Origin: Okapia johnstoni | Taxonomy: Eukaryota; Chordata; Mammalia; Artiodactyla; Giraffidae | Direction of reading: 5' to 3' | Length of the DNA stretch: 64,000 nt | Assembly: GCA_024291935.2 (NCBI GenBank) | Contig: CM044310.1 | Location: forward strand, 120,972,213-121,036,212 | Part shown: positions 10,600 to 30,560 of the stretch, one piece after another | How positions within the stretch are numbered: position 1 is the stretch's first letter | Layout of the letters: the number at the start of each line of letters is the position of its first letter | Position numbers and translations under genes: made by a program | The notes under the pieces: generated by a model | Seen by the model: the letters and a program-made list of their open reading frames with translations, nothing else | Told to the model about the DNA's origin: nothing | Databases searched by the model: none

Positions 10600-11200
10600 T
10601 TAAAAATTATGTGTGTGTGAGAGCCTCCGGGGTGAGGCCCGCCCCGCAGCCCCGGCCGGCCGGCAGCAGGTGGCGGCGCAGTCAGTCCCCGAGGGTGGCC
10701 TGCGGTCCCCGCCCAGGGCGCGCCGAGCTCCGTGCGTGCTGAGGGTGTGCCCGGGCGGCAGCGTGCCCGTGCCCGCAGGCTCCCACCCCGGCCCCGCCCA
10801 GACTGGACCCAGACCAGTGAGCGCCTGGCCCCAGCCCCGCTCTCTGGAGCCGACTGTGCACCTTGCCCTGGCATTACCCCGTCCAGCTTTGCTTCGACAT
10901 CGGATCACCTCTCTTGCCTTTGGTACCTGCCCCTCCTCTGCCGGGCTTTGCTGACTGGCGTCATCATCCAGGTGTGGTTCCCATAGCAACGTGCTGTACA
11001 GCGGGGGTCAGGGCCCTCCAGGAGAGCTGGGCGGAGGTGGCCGTGGGGTCCGCCTCCCCCAGGGCCAGCTCCGTCGCGATGGCCTCTCCCCGATCTCCGG
11101 GAGGACTTCCTGCCTCACGGCTGCCGGGCTCTGTCCTGTGAATCTCGCAGACCCAGGCGGCCGCCTGCACCGCAGAGCCCACAGCTCCTCCCAGCCTGAA
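10600..11200. promoter_or_regulatory. GC- and CpG-rich patch, possible promoter relic
   Basis: Markedly GC-rich with many CpG and GGCGG/CCGCCC-like motifs between about 10620 and 11170. It lies upstream, on the minus strand, of the zinc-finger relic, where the CpG-island promoter of a KRAB-ZNF gene would be expected. No exon with a clear donor was identified, so the promoter idea is inference. Confidence 0.35.
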
Positions 11201-12690
11201 GCCGACCTATCTTTTAATAAGTTACTCAGACAGAAGAGCATGACTCTCCATGACTTTAACTCTTGGGACCAAACAGTCGTTTTACCTGCACACACACACC
11301 TGTGTGGTCTAGAATATGCACTATTTCCGGCCCAGTTTGGTGGGGGTGGGCGCCGGGGGTGGAGGGTTGGTTTGGAATCGGGAGGGAGACCCTGACTGTG
11401 CGCAGGCTCTGGGCTTTGGGAACAGCGGTGCCAGAGAGGGAGAGGAAGGTGGTGGTCAGACCTGGCTCGGTGGCAGAAGCGGCACAGATGCCCGCCGAGG
11501 ACCCTCAGTTTGGGAGGGGGAAGTGGCAGGCGCTGTGGGCCGCTGACCTGGGCCCCACGTGGGGGACTGTGGAGGGAGCGTTCTTAGAGGCGCTTTGAAC
11601 GGAACCGAGCCCAGTTTCCCGAGGGGCCTTTTGTGCCATTTGCAGAGCACTGTACCAACCCCGCGTTCCCCTGTACTTTCTCCCTGGTGGCGCCCGGTCC
11701 CTGATCAGCAGTGGGAGTTTTGCAGATTGTACAGAAATCAGCACACTATTTTCTTGCAGCTCTCAGATTTTGTTAATCTGGATTATACAGACAGATGTAA
11801 AATGTTTCAGCCAAATGGAAAATTACATGTGCAATTATTAAGACGGGGTTTCCCGTGCTGTAGGGCCTACACCTAACACCAACAGAGCCACGAGTCACAC
11901 TGCCAGTCTGGGAGAGCAGCAGTCATGAGACTCCAGCCCCAGGAGAGCGGCAGGGGCGGGGCTGCCCCCCACGGGCCTGGAGGGCAGGAGCTGAACCAGC
12001 GAGGAGCATCCTTAAGGCTTAAGGTTCAGACAAACTTGCCCCAGTAAGTTTTGGACTTGTTTGGTACCTGTCACTCCTTTCTTCCCTTTGGAATGGGAAT
12101 TGCTTCCTTCTGACATGGGAATGTCTACCCCATGCCTGTTCCATTATTATGTTCTGGAAGTATATAACTTGTTCGGTTATATAGGTTCTCAGCTGGAGAT
12201 AAATCTGTTGAAGGATAAACTGTACTTCAAGTCTCACCCATATCTGATTTAAATGATACTTAGATGAGACTTTGGAATTTAGAGTTGATGCTAGAACTAG
12301 CTACAATTTGGGGGCAGACTTGGACTCTGGGTTTGGGTAGGTTTGAGGGCCTTACCCAGGGGGTTACATGTGCCAAATTCTCCAGCATCATATCATGGTA
12401 TATGCATCATTGAGACTCATCAAGCAGATTCCATCCCTCCAAAGAGAAGCACGTGGCCACATCCTCAGAGGTCACGTTCCCCTGCCAAGATGGTGACAGA
12501 AGAATCACAGAACAGCCCACTTCAGAGCCACAATCTCTTCCCCCACACGTCTATTCCACGCCCAGCCTCCTCCCAAACTCCCTAACTCAGGGTTCTGAGA
12601 AACTAGGCCTCAACACCACCGACGCCATTGTGTCTTCATGTGGCCACGAATCACTGGATCCAGACATCCACAAGAGGAAGCTGGAAAACA
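11200..12690. other. Intergenic, nothing recognised
   Basis: No coding, RNA or repeat call can be supported. Open frames are short and mutually overlapping on both strands. Confidence 0.4.
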
Positions 12691-12694
12691 TACA

Positions 12695-12990
12695 GTCAAA
12701 CCTTGGATAACACAGGTTTGAACGGCAAGCGTCCACTCATGCTTGAATTTTTTTCAGTAAATAAATACTACTTCATGAGCTGGGTACAGGTTGGTTGGAT
12801 CAGCAGACGTGGAGCTACAGACACAGAGGGTCACAATGTCAATTTTATGTGGATTTTCGTGTGTGTAGAGGGTTGGTGCTTCTACCTCTCGTTAGAAGGT
12901 CAACTGGGTCTCTAACCCATGGGCCTGGCATAGGAGGATCCAGCTGCTCATTGTACCCTCGTATTACCAAGGGCTCAATACCAGATCCTG
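12695..12990 (+). mobile_element. DNA-transposon remnant (Tigger/MITE-like)
   Basis: The phrases ggataacacaggtttgaac, atgtggattttcgtgtgtg and aaggtcaactgggtctctaa, and a following ccaagggctcaataccagat-like end, recall Tigger-related short elements common in mammals. It is heavily diverged and the assignment is tentative. Confidence 0.4.
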
Positions 12991-13333
12991 GAACCATGAG
13001 GTACACTCTCTCTCTAAGGACACAGCACTCTTTCCAATGCATATCCCTCACATCTCTAGATTCCACAGCCACATGCCATGGCCACCACCGCCTGAGGGCT
13101 CAGCCAGAGGCACACCCCTGGTCTCCCCGTGTTACTTGTGCCTTAATTGGCATCTCTCCACTCCACCGTTGAGGGTGGAATTCCCAGTGTGTAGTGATGG
13201 AGACAGCCAAATATGTGACCCTGAACATACGACATAGATCGACATTTATGAATCCCGTAGACGCAGAGCCTGAGAAAGGAGGGCACAGCACACCACAGAA
13301 GGCCACACGGAGGTTGTATTTCAGAAGGAGCCG

Positions 13334-13540
13334 GGCTTCCCTGGCGGCTCCGCTGGGGAAGAGTCCGCGTGCAACGCAGGAGACCTGGGTTTAATCCTGG
13401 GTTGGGAAGATCCCCTGGAGAAGGGAACGGCTGCCCACTGCAGTATTCTGCCCTGGAGAATCCCACAGATGGTACAGTCCATGAGGGCTCAAAGCGTCAG
13501 ACATGACTGACTGACTTTCACTTTCACTAACTAACTTAGC
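13334..13540 (+). mobile_element. Bov-tA SINE
   Basis: The head is gggcttccctggcggctc, with an A/B-box region, gatcccctggagaaggga in the middle, and a tail ending in the tgactgactttcac motif. Confidence 0.88.
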
Positions 13541-14350
13541 TTACAAAAAAACTCACTCCCGGTTTGATAGAACAGAAAAGAGTGAACCGCCACGGACTGT
13601 GGGACGTAAGCTTTGTAGTGTCAAGAGAAGTGTTCCTTGGTTTCGATGGGAGGATGTGATAGGCTTTTTGCCAACTTCCACGGATTGGTAGCAATTGAAA
13701 CCTGCTACAAAGAGATGAACAGGAACTGCCACGGTCTCGATTAAAACAGAAACGAGGAGCAGCACCCGGCTAGGAGAGCTAATCTGCAGGAGCCGAGTGC
13801 GGAGGGCAACTTGTGTTCAGGACATCTCAGCCGTCCTATTTTTCACCGCCCACTTGAAGGTTGCCCATGATGGGCCTGTGTGGCAGCCTGGCAGACGACA
13901 TCCACACGATGCTTTGCACAGTTCGCCATGACGTGATATTACACCAGTTGTTCCTTGTCTTCCCCGAGCAGTTGCAGCCCCAAACTGTCTACGAAGCTCT
14001 CCCTGCCTAGCTCTGCTCCCTGTCTCAGACTCAGGCACACAGAGCCTCAGGTGGGTCAGACACACATGGCTCTCCTCCTGCTCTCTCTCACTGGCGGCCC
14101 CTTCCTGAAACCTTCCTCTGTCCACCTGCCCCTCACTCAAGGAACAGCCCACAGGTGGCCCACCCCAGCGAACATGTGGTTCAATATCAGGCCCCGGAGA
14201 GGGAATGGGACACCTTCTACTGCCACAAGCAGCCACGGAAAAGTGGAAAGTGAAGCGCCACGGCCGGGGGTTGGATGGGTTCATGTTTCTGTGTCCTGCA
14301 CGGCCCTGAGGTGTTCGGCAGCCATTCAGCCTCTGACCCTCACTGCTCAG
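13541..14350. other. Intergenic, nothing recognised
   Basis: About 800 bp without a supported feature. Two opposed open frames of 155 and 163 codons overlap at 13817-14446. Neither shows a known domain, and the plus one runs into the SINE at 14355. Confidence 0.4.
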
Positions 14351-14354
14351 TTCA

Positions 14355-14472
14355 CCTTTTCCAGTGTTCTTGCCTGGAGAATCCCAGGGACGGGGGAGCC
14401 TGGTGGGCTGCCGTCTATGGGGTCACACAGAGTCAGACACGACTAAAGCGACTTAGCAGTAGCAGCAGCTCT
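14355..14472 (+). mobile_element. Bov-tA/BOV-A 3' half
   Basis: Starts at ttccagtgttcttgcctgga and ends acgactaaagcgacttagca, followed by an agc-rich tail. It is truncated at the 5' end. Confidence 0.85.
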
Positions 14473-15325
14473 GCCTGTCACCCTCCCCCAGTTGCCACAA
14501 CACCGTCAGAAACGGGTGCCCACCTGAAACTCCAACAGGACCCAGTGCGGCTCCTGGGCACGGAAGCCCTTCCCTGTGCCCAGCTTCTTGTGTGTAGGTC
14601 AAGGGATACACACAACGATATCTTGATTTCTACTGCAGAGCTAAAACAACCAACAAATAGAAAATGCTAAATACCTGAGGAAGCATTCTTCAGAGACGAT
14701 CAGGAGGCCAATGAGGCCACATTGAAGAAATGTAGGCCCGGCACACACACCCTGGTCCCAACTCCTCCCTTGAACCCAGCAACTCCTCACTGACAGCCCC
14801 GGGGGCTGGGACGCACTGTGTTTCAGGGCACGTGCCCACTGTGTCTCCCTTCGCCGGGCAAAGCAGTACAGTCATCTCTGTTCACGGAAAAGCTCTGAGA
14901 TCCCATTCCGCACCTCTGCACAGATGCTGAGCTTTCAGCATCACGCATACGACACCCGGGGCTGGGCTGCGGGCACCGAGCAGGTGCCCCACGCTCAGGG
15001 CTTTGTCCGGTGGGGCGATGGCAGCGAGGGTCTGCGGGACATGCGTTTACCTGAGACGGTCCTGTGGCTGCCATCGGGGTTCGTGAAGGGTGGGAGCAGC
15101 AGGGGGACTCGTTGTGGCAAGCCCCATCTCGGGCCTGGCAAGGGGGACCCAGGGCCACGTTGGAGCCTCAGACCCGCCTCGGTGCAGCGGGAACAACGCC
15201 TCTTCTCAGACCTTCTAGGTCCCTCACGTCTGTCCAAAGCCTAGGCACCGGTGCCCAAACAGACCTAAGGCAGTTATAACGTCAGCCACGAGAGTGAAAC
15301 CAGAAGTTCCACCCCTGTGAATTGG
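14473..15325. other. Intergenic, nothing recognised
   Basis: No supported gene or repeat. GC content rises around 14950-15230 with overlapping chance frames on both strands. Confidence 0.4.
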
Positions 15326-15327
15326 TC

Positions 15328-15884
15328 CTAAGACGCTTGCTCCTTGGAAGGAAAGCCATGACCAACCTAGATAGCATATTTAAAAGCAGAGACATTACTT
15401 TGCCAACAAAAGTCCGTCTAGTCAAGGCTATGGTTTTTCCAGTGGTCATGTATGGATGCGAGAGTTGGATTATAAAGAAAGCTGAGCACAGAAGAATTGA
15501 TACTTTTGAACTGTGGTGTTGGAGAAGACTCTTGAGAGTCTCTTGGACTGCAAGGAGGTCCAACCAGTCCATCCTAAAGGAAATCAATCCTGAGTGTTCA
15601 TTGGAAGGACTGATGCTAAAGCTGAAACTCCAATACTTTGGCCATGTGATGCAAAGAGGTGACTCATTGGAAAAGACCCTGATCCTGGGAAAGATTGAGG
15701 GCAGGAGGAGAAGGGGACAACAGAGGATGAAGTGGTTGCATGGCATCACTGACTCCATGGACATGAGTTTGAGTAAGCTCCGGGAGTTGGTGATGGTCAG
15801 AGAGGCGTGGCGTGCTGCAGTCCATGGGGTCGCAAAGGATCAGTCATGACTGAACTGAACTGAACTGAACTGAACTGAACCATC
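15328..15884 (+). mobile_element. BovB LINE 3' end
   Basis: The open frame 15322-15849 is the C-terminal part of the Bov[21 protein letters not shown], then [14 protein letters not shown], then the R-R-R-G stretch. It is followed by a short (ctgaa)n tail at about 15850-15881. The frame is still open, but it is only a fragment of the element without the RT catalytic core. Confidence 0.93.
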
Positions 15885-15889
15885 CCCCA

Positions 15890-16885
15890 GTAAAGGAGAC
15901 AAAGCTCTGCTGGGAAATGGTGCCTCTGGGTTTCTGGGCAGAGGCGGGACTTCGATCCTTCTTAAAGAGGCTGTACTCAGATTACTGGAGTGTCCTGTCT
16001 GCAACTGAAAACTCTTAGGTGTTTGGCGACCTATTTGTTAGTTTGGACTCCAGGAAGTTCAGCATGCTCTCAGAGGCAAAACAGATTCAGATTCTCACAG
16101 AAGCTACAGATACAATGCACCTGTCCTCCACAGAATCACAAAAGGTGTGTCCACTAGAAGAGAAAACTCATAAATATCATGTGCAATTCAAGCGTCAAAA
16201 TTATAAAAATTCAACCTATTTTGAAATTCAAGAAATTACCATTAACAATTGTATGACAATGATCATAAATTGACAAAAGTAACTTATGTAAATTTGGAGT
16301 AATTGCTCTGAAAGAAATTGAGACATAAATCTAGAGTAAAAACTGCCAATTACAAATCGGCAGTTGCTATCTACCTCCAAGAGGATTAACTCATGTGCTG
16401 TATAGCTGCTGACTTTCAACATCTCCCTGAAAGGAGTTCGGGGTGGAGAGCAGAAGTGAGGCACTCTGCTCAGGGAAGATGAGCAGCATAGGTCTTCAGA
16501 CAGATGTTTTCAGGAGCCAATTTCATGAGCCCCGTTCTTGCATCTCCTCATATCTAGAAAAGCACTAAAACCCTTCATTGTGACAACTGCTCCTTGTGAC
16601 TAGTGCTAACCTTGACGAGACTAGCAGAAACCTTCTTCAAAAATCGTGCTTGATTGCATGTACTCCCCCTTCACCAAAATTACATGTGTACTGACCTTCC
16701 CCTCTGCCTCTTTGGAGCAATCTCTTAGCGTTATCTGAAATGCTGTCTCCCAGGTTATAGTCCTCATTTTTCCCCAGATAAAACCTGATGCACAACTTTC
16801 ATGTTGTGCATTTTTTTAAGTCAATAAAAACAAACACTGTGACGTTGGTATAGAGACATAAAATTTAAGTCACAAACGTAACAGA
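15890..16885. other. Intergenic, nothing recognised
   Basis: AT-rich from 16180 to 16330. An aataaaa-type signal near 16822 is not tied to a gene I can identify. Confidence 0.4.
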
Positions 16886-16888
16886 ACA

Positions 16889-17158
16889 GGACTTCCCTGG
16901 TGGCACAGTAGTTAAGAATTCGCTTGCCAATGCAGGGAACACAGGGTTGATACCTGTTCAGGGAAGATCTCACTTGCTAAGGAGCGCCTGGGCCTCTGAG
17001 CCACGACCACTGAGAAACGCCTGGAGCCCCTGCTCCACAGAGGCCACAGCGACGAGGAGCCCACACACTGCGACAGAGAGCAGCCCCTGCTCAGCGCAGT
17101 CACAGAACACCTGCGTGCAGTGATGAGGACCCAGCCCAGTAAAAAATAAAGTAAATGT
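16889..17158 (+). mobile_element. CHR-type SINE
   Basis: The head is ggacttccctggtggcacag, the body has cctgctccacagaggcc and gatgaggacccagcc, and the tail is aaaaaataaa. A second short tail-like piece with ccacgtgctgcaactaag lies at about 17272-17385 and ends in an A-run. Confidence 0.85.
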
Positions 17159-17582
17159 AACAGGACAGATTGTGGAGAGCATTTCAAGGTATGTGTATGT
17201 TTTGATCCTGAATTTATGGGTAGAGTGGCACCAGACAGCAGTGAGAAACGTAAGCGTTTAAGTATGGTCGGCATGCCACAACAAAGATCAAAGATCCCAC
17301 GTGCTGCAACTAAGGCCTAGAGCAGCAAATAACTAACTAACTAAATATTAAGATGGAAAAGAGTTCTAAAAAAAAAAAAAAAAGAGTCAAACTTGAATCA
17401 GGGGGGCATCAGTAAACGGCAGAGCAGGAAATTGTACGTCCTTCCTCCCCCTAAAAACTCTCGGTAAACAACATCACGCTGGTCAAAATAGTTTTTCAAG
17501 TACTGTAGAAACCAGTGAAGGATCTGCAGAAACTAAGCAAGCACCCTAACCAAAAAAATTCCACAAATCAAAATGAGAAATT

Positions 17583-17706
17583 TGGGGGCTGTTCCAGAAG
17601 TCCAGTGCTAAGACTTTGCGCTTCCAGTACAGGGGGCATAGGTTTGATCTCTGGTAAGGGAACTAAGAAGCCACATGCCATGAGGCCAAAAAATTAATGG
17701 AAAAAA
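17583..17706 (+). mobile_element. CHR-type SINE, short
   Basis: Contains tccagtgctaagactttgcg, gatctctggtaagggaacta and an A-rich end. The 5' half is diverged. Confidence 0.75.
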
Positions 17707-18243
17707 GATAAATTTGAGGGCATTTTCAACGGCTCCATGCCCTCCTCCCAGGCACAGCAGAGTGACGTGGAAGCGGCCGTATTCTCAGTTCCACTATGGG
17801 AAAGGAAGGAAAAGTCTGGCACTTAACTGCAATGTTCCGGCTTGTCTGAGGCTGGCCGACAGTCCGGTTTCTGCAACTCTTGCCTCAGCGCTGATGACAA
17901 TGAGGGCGATAGTCTGAAAGTCAGGATGGAGGCCAGCAAGGCCCCTGGTAGAGTCCAAACCTTGGGAGAGCACCAGGGAGACTGCAGTCCTGCCATGTCT
18001 GCGGATAAAAATACCAGGGCAGAGGAACACGATAGCATGTTTAATGCCCTGAGAAAAATCAGGAGTGTTGGGGAGTGAGACTTTAGGGAAATTAGACATT
18101 GAACGCAGCGTGCTGTACATGGCGGAATCGGAAAAAACACTCACACCTACACAACAGGGAAGATGCATGCCCAGAAAAAACCTGACAAAGCCTGAAGCCT
18201 TCGCCCTGGGTTGATTAGCAAAGGTCTTTCCCTGCATGGTGGT

Positions 18244-18418
18244 GGCTTCCCAGATAGCCCTAGTGGTAAAGAACCTGCCTGCCAGTGCAGGAGACATGAG
18301 ATGCGGTTCAATCCCTGGATCGGGAAAGATCTCCAGGGAAGATCCCCTGGAGAAATAAATGGCAACCCACTCCAGCCTGGAGAATTCCATAAACAGAGGA
18401 GTGGTGGGCTAAAGAATA
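18244..18418 (+). mobile_element. Bov-tA SINE, diverged
   Basis: The head is ggcttcccagatagccctag, followed by gatcccctggagaaataaat and a rearranged 3' part (agaattccataaacagagga). Confidence 0.8.
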
Positions 18419-18687
18419 AAGTCCCTAAAGACTTGGAGAAATGGTTTAATGTAACCATTAAGAGTGACAATCCCATCACCTTTGCCTAATCACAAGACTG
18501 ACATCCATCATATTCGAAGACCCACACTCAATGGCAGGTGTGCACACACAGTTGTGTAACCAGGGAGCAGGATTTTCAGAGGCCATCTCAGAATTCTGCC
18601 TGCCACCCTGGATTTTGCTAAGACATGTCTGCCTGAGACGATTTACGCTCTTCTCATAGCCTTGATACCTGATAAAAAGTAGTCCAG

Positions 18688-18800
18688 GGATTTCCCCGGT
18701 GGTCCAGGGGTTAGGACTCGCTGCTTTCACTGCAGTGGCCTGACTTAAATCCATACATCTGAGTCACTTTGCTGTACAGCAGGAATTAGTATAATACTGT
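18688..18800 (+). mobile_element. CHR SINE head fused to an L1-like end
   Basis: gggatttccccggtggtcca and ggttaggactcgctgctttc mark a CHR head. The following ctttgctgtacagcaggaat resembles ruminant L1 3'-UTR wording. Confidence 0.65.
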
Positions 18801-18879
18801 AAATCAAATATAACACTTGTGCCTTGTGTTTGGCCTTTGCAGCAGTGAGCAGCAGAACTTGGGTTTGGCACCAGCCTTG

Positions 18880-20590
18880 TCCAGTTACACTAAATTTTTT
18901 TGGTAAAAATTTTCATTGCCCTCAAAAGAATACTCATACCCGCAAACCATTTTTCCATTTTCTCCCCACCCCCAGCACCTAGAACCACTCATCTACTTTC
19001 ACCCTCCATGGACTTGCCTGGCCTGGGTATTTCATATAAACAGGGTCCATGGACTTGCCTGGTCTGGGTATTTCATATAAACAGGGTCCATGGACTTGCC
19101 TACTCTGGGTATTTCATATAAACAGGTTCCATGGACTTGCCTGGTCTGGGTCTTTCATATAAACAGGGTCCATGGACTTGCCTGGTCTGGGTCTTTCATA
19201 TAAACAGGGTCCATGGACTTGCCTGGTCTGGGTATTTCATATAAACAGGGTCCATGGACTTGCCTGGTCTGGGTCTTTCATATAAACAGGGTCCATGGAC
19301 TTGCCTACTCTGGGTATTTCATATAAACAGGGTCCATGGACTTGCCTGGTCTGGGTCTTTCATATAAACAGGGTCCATGGACTTGCCTGGCCTGGGTCTT
19401 TCATATAAACAGGGTCCATGGACTTGCCTACTCTGGGTCTTTCATATAAACAGGGTCCATGGACTTGCCTGGTCTGGGTCTTTCATATAAACAGGGTCCA
19501 TGGACTTGCCTACTCTGGGTCTTTCATATAAACACGGTCCATGGACTTGCCTGGTCTGGGTCTTTCATATAAACAGGGTCCATGGACTTGCCTGGTCTGG
19601 GTCTTTCATATAAACAGGGTCCATGGACTTGCCTGGTCTGGGTCTTTCATATAAACAGGGTCCATGGACTTGCCTGGTCTGGGTCTTTCATATAAACAGG
19701 GTCCATGGACTTGCCTGGCCTGGGTCTTTCATATAAACAGGGTCCATGGACTTGCCTACTCTGGGTCTTTCATATAAACAGGGTCCATGGACTTGCCTGG
19801 TCTGGGTCTTTCATATAAACAGGGTCCATGGACTTGCCTACTCTGGGTCTTTCATATAAACACGGTCCATGGACTTTCCTGGTCTGGGTATTCCATATAA
19901 ACAGGGTCCATGGACTTGCCTACTCTGGGTCTTTCATATAAACAGGGTCCATGGACTTGCCTGGTCTGGGTATTCCATATAAACAGGGTCCATGGACTTG
20001 CCTGGTCTGGGTCTTTCATATAAACAGGGTCCATGGACTTGCCTACTCTGGGTATTCCATATAAACAGGGTCCATGGACTTGCCTGGTCTGGGTCTTTCA
20101 TATAAACAGGGTCCATGGACTTGCCTACTCTGGGTATTTCATATAAACAGGGTCCATGGACTTGCCTGGTCTGGGTATTCCATATAAACAGGGTCCATGG
20201 ACTTGCCTGGTCTGGGTATTCCATATAAACAGGATCATATGATGTGTGGTCTTTTGTGTCTGATCTCTTTTACTTACACTGAATGTTTTCAAGGATCGTC
20301 TGTCCTGGAGCGTGTGTCGGTACTTCTTTTGTCCTGCTTAACAGCATCCACTGCACAGGGAGACCACATTTTGTTCACCTGTTTATCAGCTGATGGACAT
20401 AAGTGGTGTTTCCAGCTTTCTGCTCTTATGAATGATGCTGCTATGAATGTTTGTGGACAGCTTTCTCTTGGGTGCTGGTACACATATTTTTCAATTCTTT
20501 CAGATATACACCTAGGAAGTGCTGGGTCATGGAGTGCCTCTGTATCTAACTTCTGGAGGAACCATCAGATTGTTTCCCAAATCAACAGCT
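18880..20590 (+). mobile_element. Old L1 (L1M-type) 3' fragment split by a minisatellite
   Basis: Left part 18880-19005 (caccccca-type, agaaccactcatctactttc) and right part 20236-20590 (aggatcatatgatgtgtggt, gttcacctgtttatcagctg, atgatgctgctatgaatgtt, cctaggaagtgctgggtcat) follow the order of the ancient mammalian L1 3' region in plus orientation. The 41-bp minisatellite sits between them at the point where the L1 itself reads as one copy of the repeat unit. Confidence 0.75.
19006..20235. repeat. 41-bp minisatellite, 30 units
   Basis: The unit begins ccatggacttgcct and ends atataaacagggt. Unit starts fall at 19006 plus multiples of 41 through 20195, giving exactly 30 units with no insertion or deletion. 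Variation is confined to a few positions: ggtctggg, ggcctggg or actctggg in the middle; tatttcat, tctttcat or tattccat after it; and cacggt instead of cagggt in units 13 and 21. Minus-strand open frames across it (periodic M-D-P-V-Y-M peptides) arise because 41 codons equal three units. They are not genes. Confidence 0.97.
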
Positions 20591-20599
20591 CTGTTCAGA

Positions 20600-21180
20600 T
20601 TAAATCTTGCCTCTTTTCATGTTTCCCACAGCTCCCGGTGACTCCTAGCTTACAATACATCTGGCAATGTTTTACAGCTCTTTGCCTGCAGGCTTATTTC
20701 CCTCACCAGGTCCCAGAACCTTAAAAACAAAGGTTATGTATCTTAATCTAGCGTCATATTCATTTTGGCATTCTCACTCTCCTCATAGTAAAATGCAAGC
20801 AAGCTACTGGAATTGACAGATGACGTCACTGGGGAAGCTTTATTTCATGGAAGTGGCTCCCTGGCACGGCCTGGGAGACTTGCCCAAAGAAATTACTGGT
20901 TAGGAGTGAGAAAAGAAAATCCTGACAATTTCTCTTTCACACTAACAAAGTCAGATTTCTCTTCCAATTAAGTTATATTTATTTATAAAACTACGAGAGC
21001 TAGGAAGCAAGAATTGCTACGTCATGTGGATTTATTTTCCGCTTTCACGTCTAGTTGTCATCATTTAGGGTGCTCCTGTACAAGGTTCTCCGGAAGGAAG
21101 TCAGGCCCACGTTCTCAGCCATCTGCCCTCCCGCGGCTGTTCCTCCGCACTGGCTAGCACGTCCTGCATCTCTGTCATTT
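20600..21180. other. Downstream flank of C19orf18
   Basis: No further repeat was recognised. On the minus strand this follows the C19orf18 stop codon at 21185, so it should hold the 3' UTR. I did not pin down a polyadenylation signal with confidence. Confidence 0.35.
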
Positions 21181-21184
21181 GCTT

Positions 21185-30036
<8,852 letters not shown>

Positions 30037-30369
30037 TTATCGTGTGGGTGAAAGGAAGTATTTAGCTATCATCCACCATCTGCCCTGTATTTCTCTGAGA
30101 AACTAAGGCGCTCTTCTCCCAACAGAATGTCTCAGCTCTGACTGGGAGCCACCAGTGTGAGGTCGGCTCACGTCACCACATGGAATTCTCTGATGGAACC
30201 AAGTCAGCCAATGGGGAGACTAACAGAATGAGAGGGGTGTGCTGGGAGTAAGGCCCTCAGAGCGTCCAGACTCTTGAGGAGACAGAAGGGAATCAATTAT
30301 AATTCAATGTGACACATCACAAGAAGCAAACGGAGGAAACAGCAGGGCTCTGTAGGCCCATTCTAACGT

Positions 30370-30560
30370 TCACCTCTGGCTTCCTAGAGGCTTGAGCTTC
30401 ATCGAGTTACTTAACCCCTCTGAGCTTCAGTTTCCTCATCAGTAAAATAGGAGGAGGAAAGAACACCCACTTCACAGGGTTACAGCGATGGCTCAATAAT
30501 GTAATCCACACAAAGCTCAAAAATAGGGTGGGCACTGAGCGTTAGCTCTGGATGTAAAAT
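30370..30560 (+). mobile_element. MIR SINE fragment
   Basis: The core phrase cttcagtttcctcatcagta with aaaataggaggaggaaagaa and cacagggttacagcgatg is diagnostic of the MIR core, in plus orientation. Confidence 0.75.

Noticed and set aside
13817..14446. Opposed 155- and 163-codon frames
   Set aside because: One is the shadow of the other, and the plus frame ends inside a SINE; no domain.
19852..20224. Minus-strand open frames with periodic peptides across the minisatellite
   Set aside because: They are produced by translating 41-bp units, which repeat every 41 codons; there is no splice context, start context or domain.
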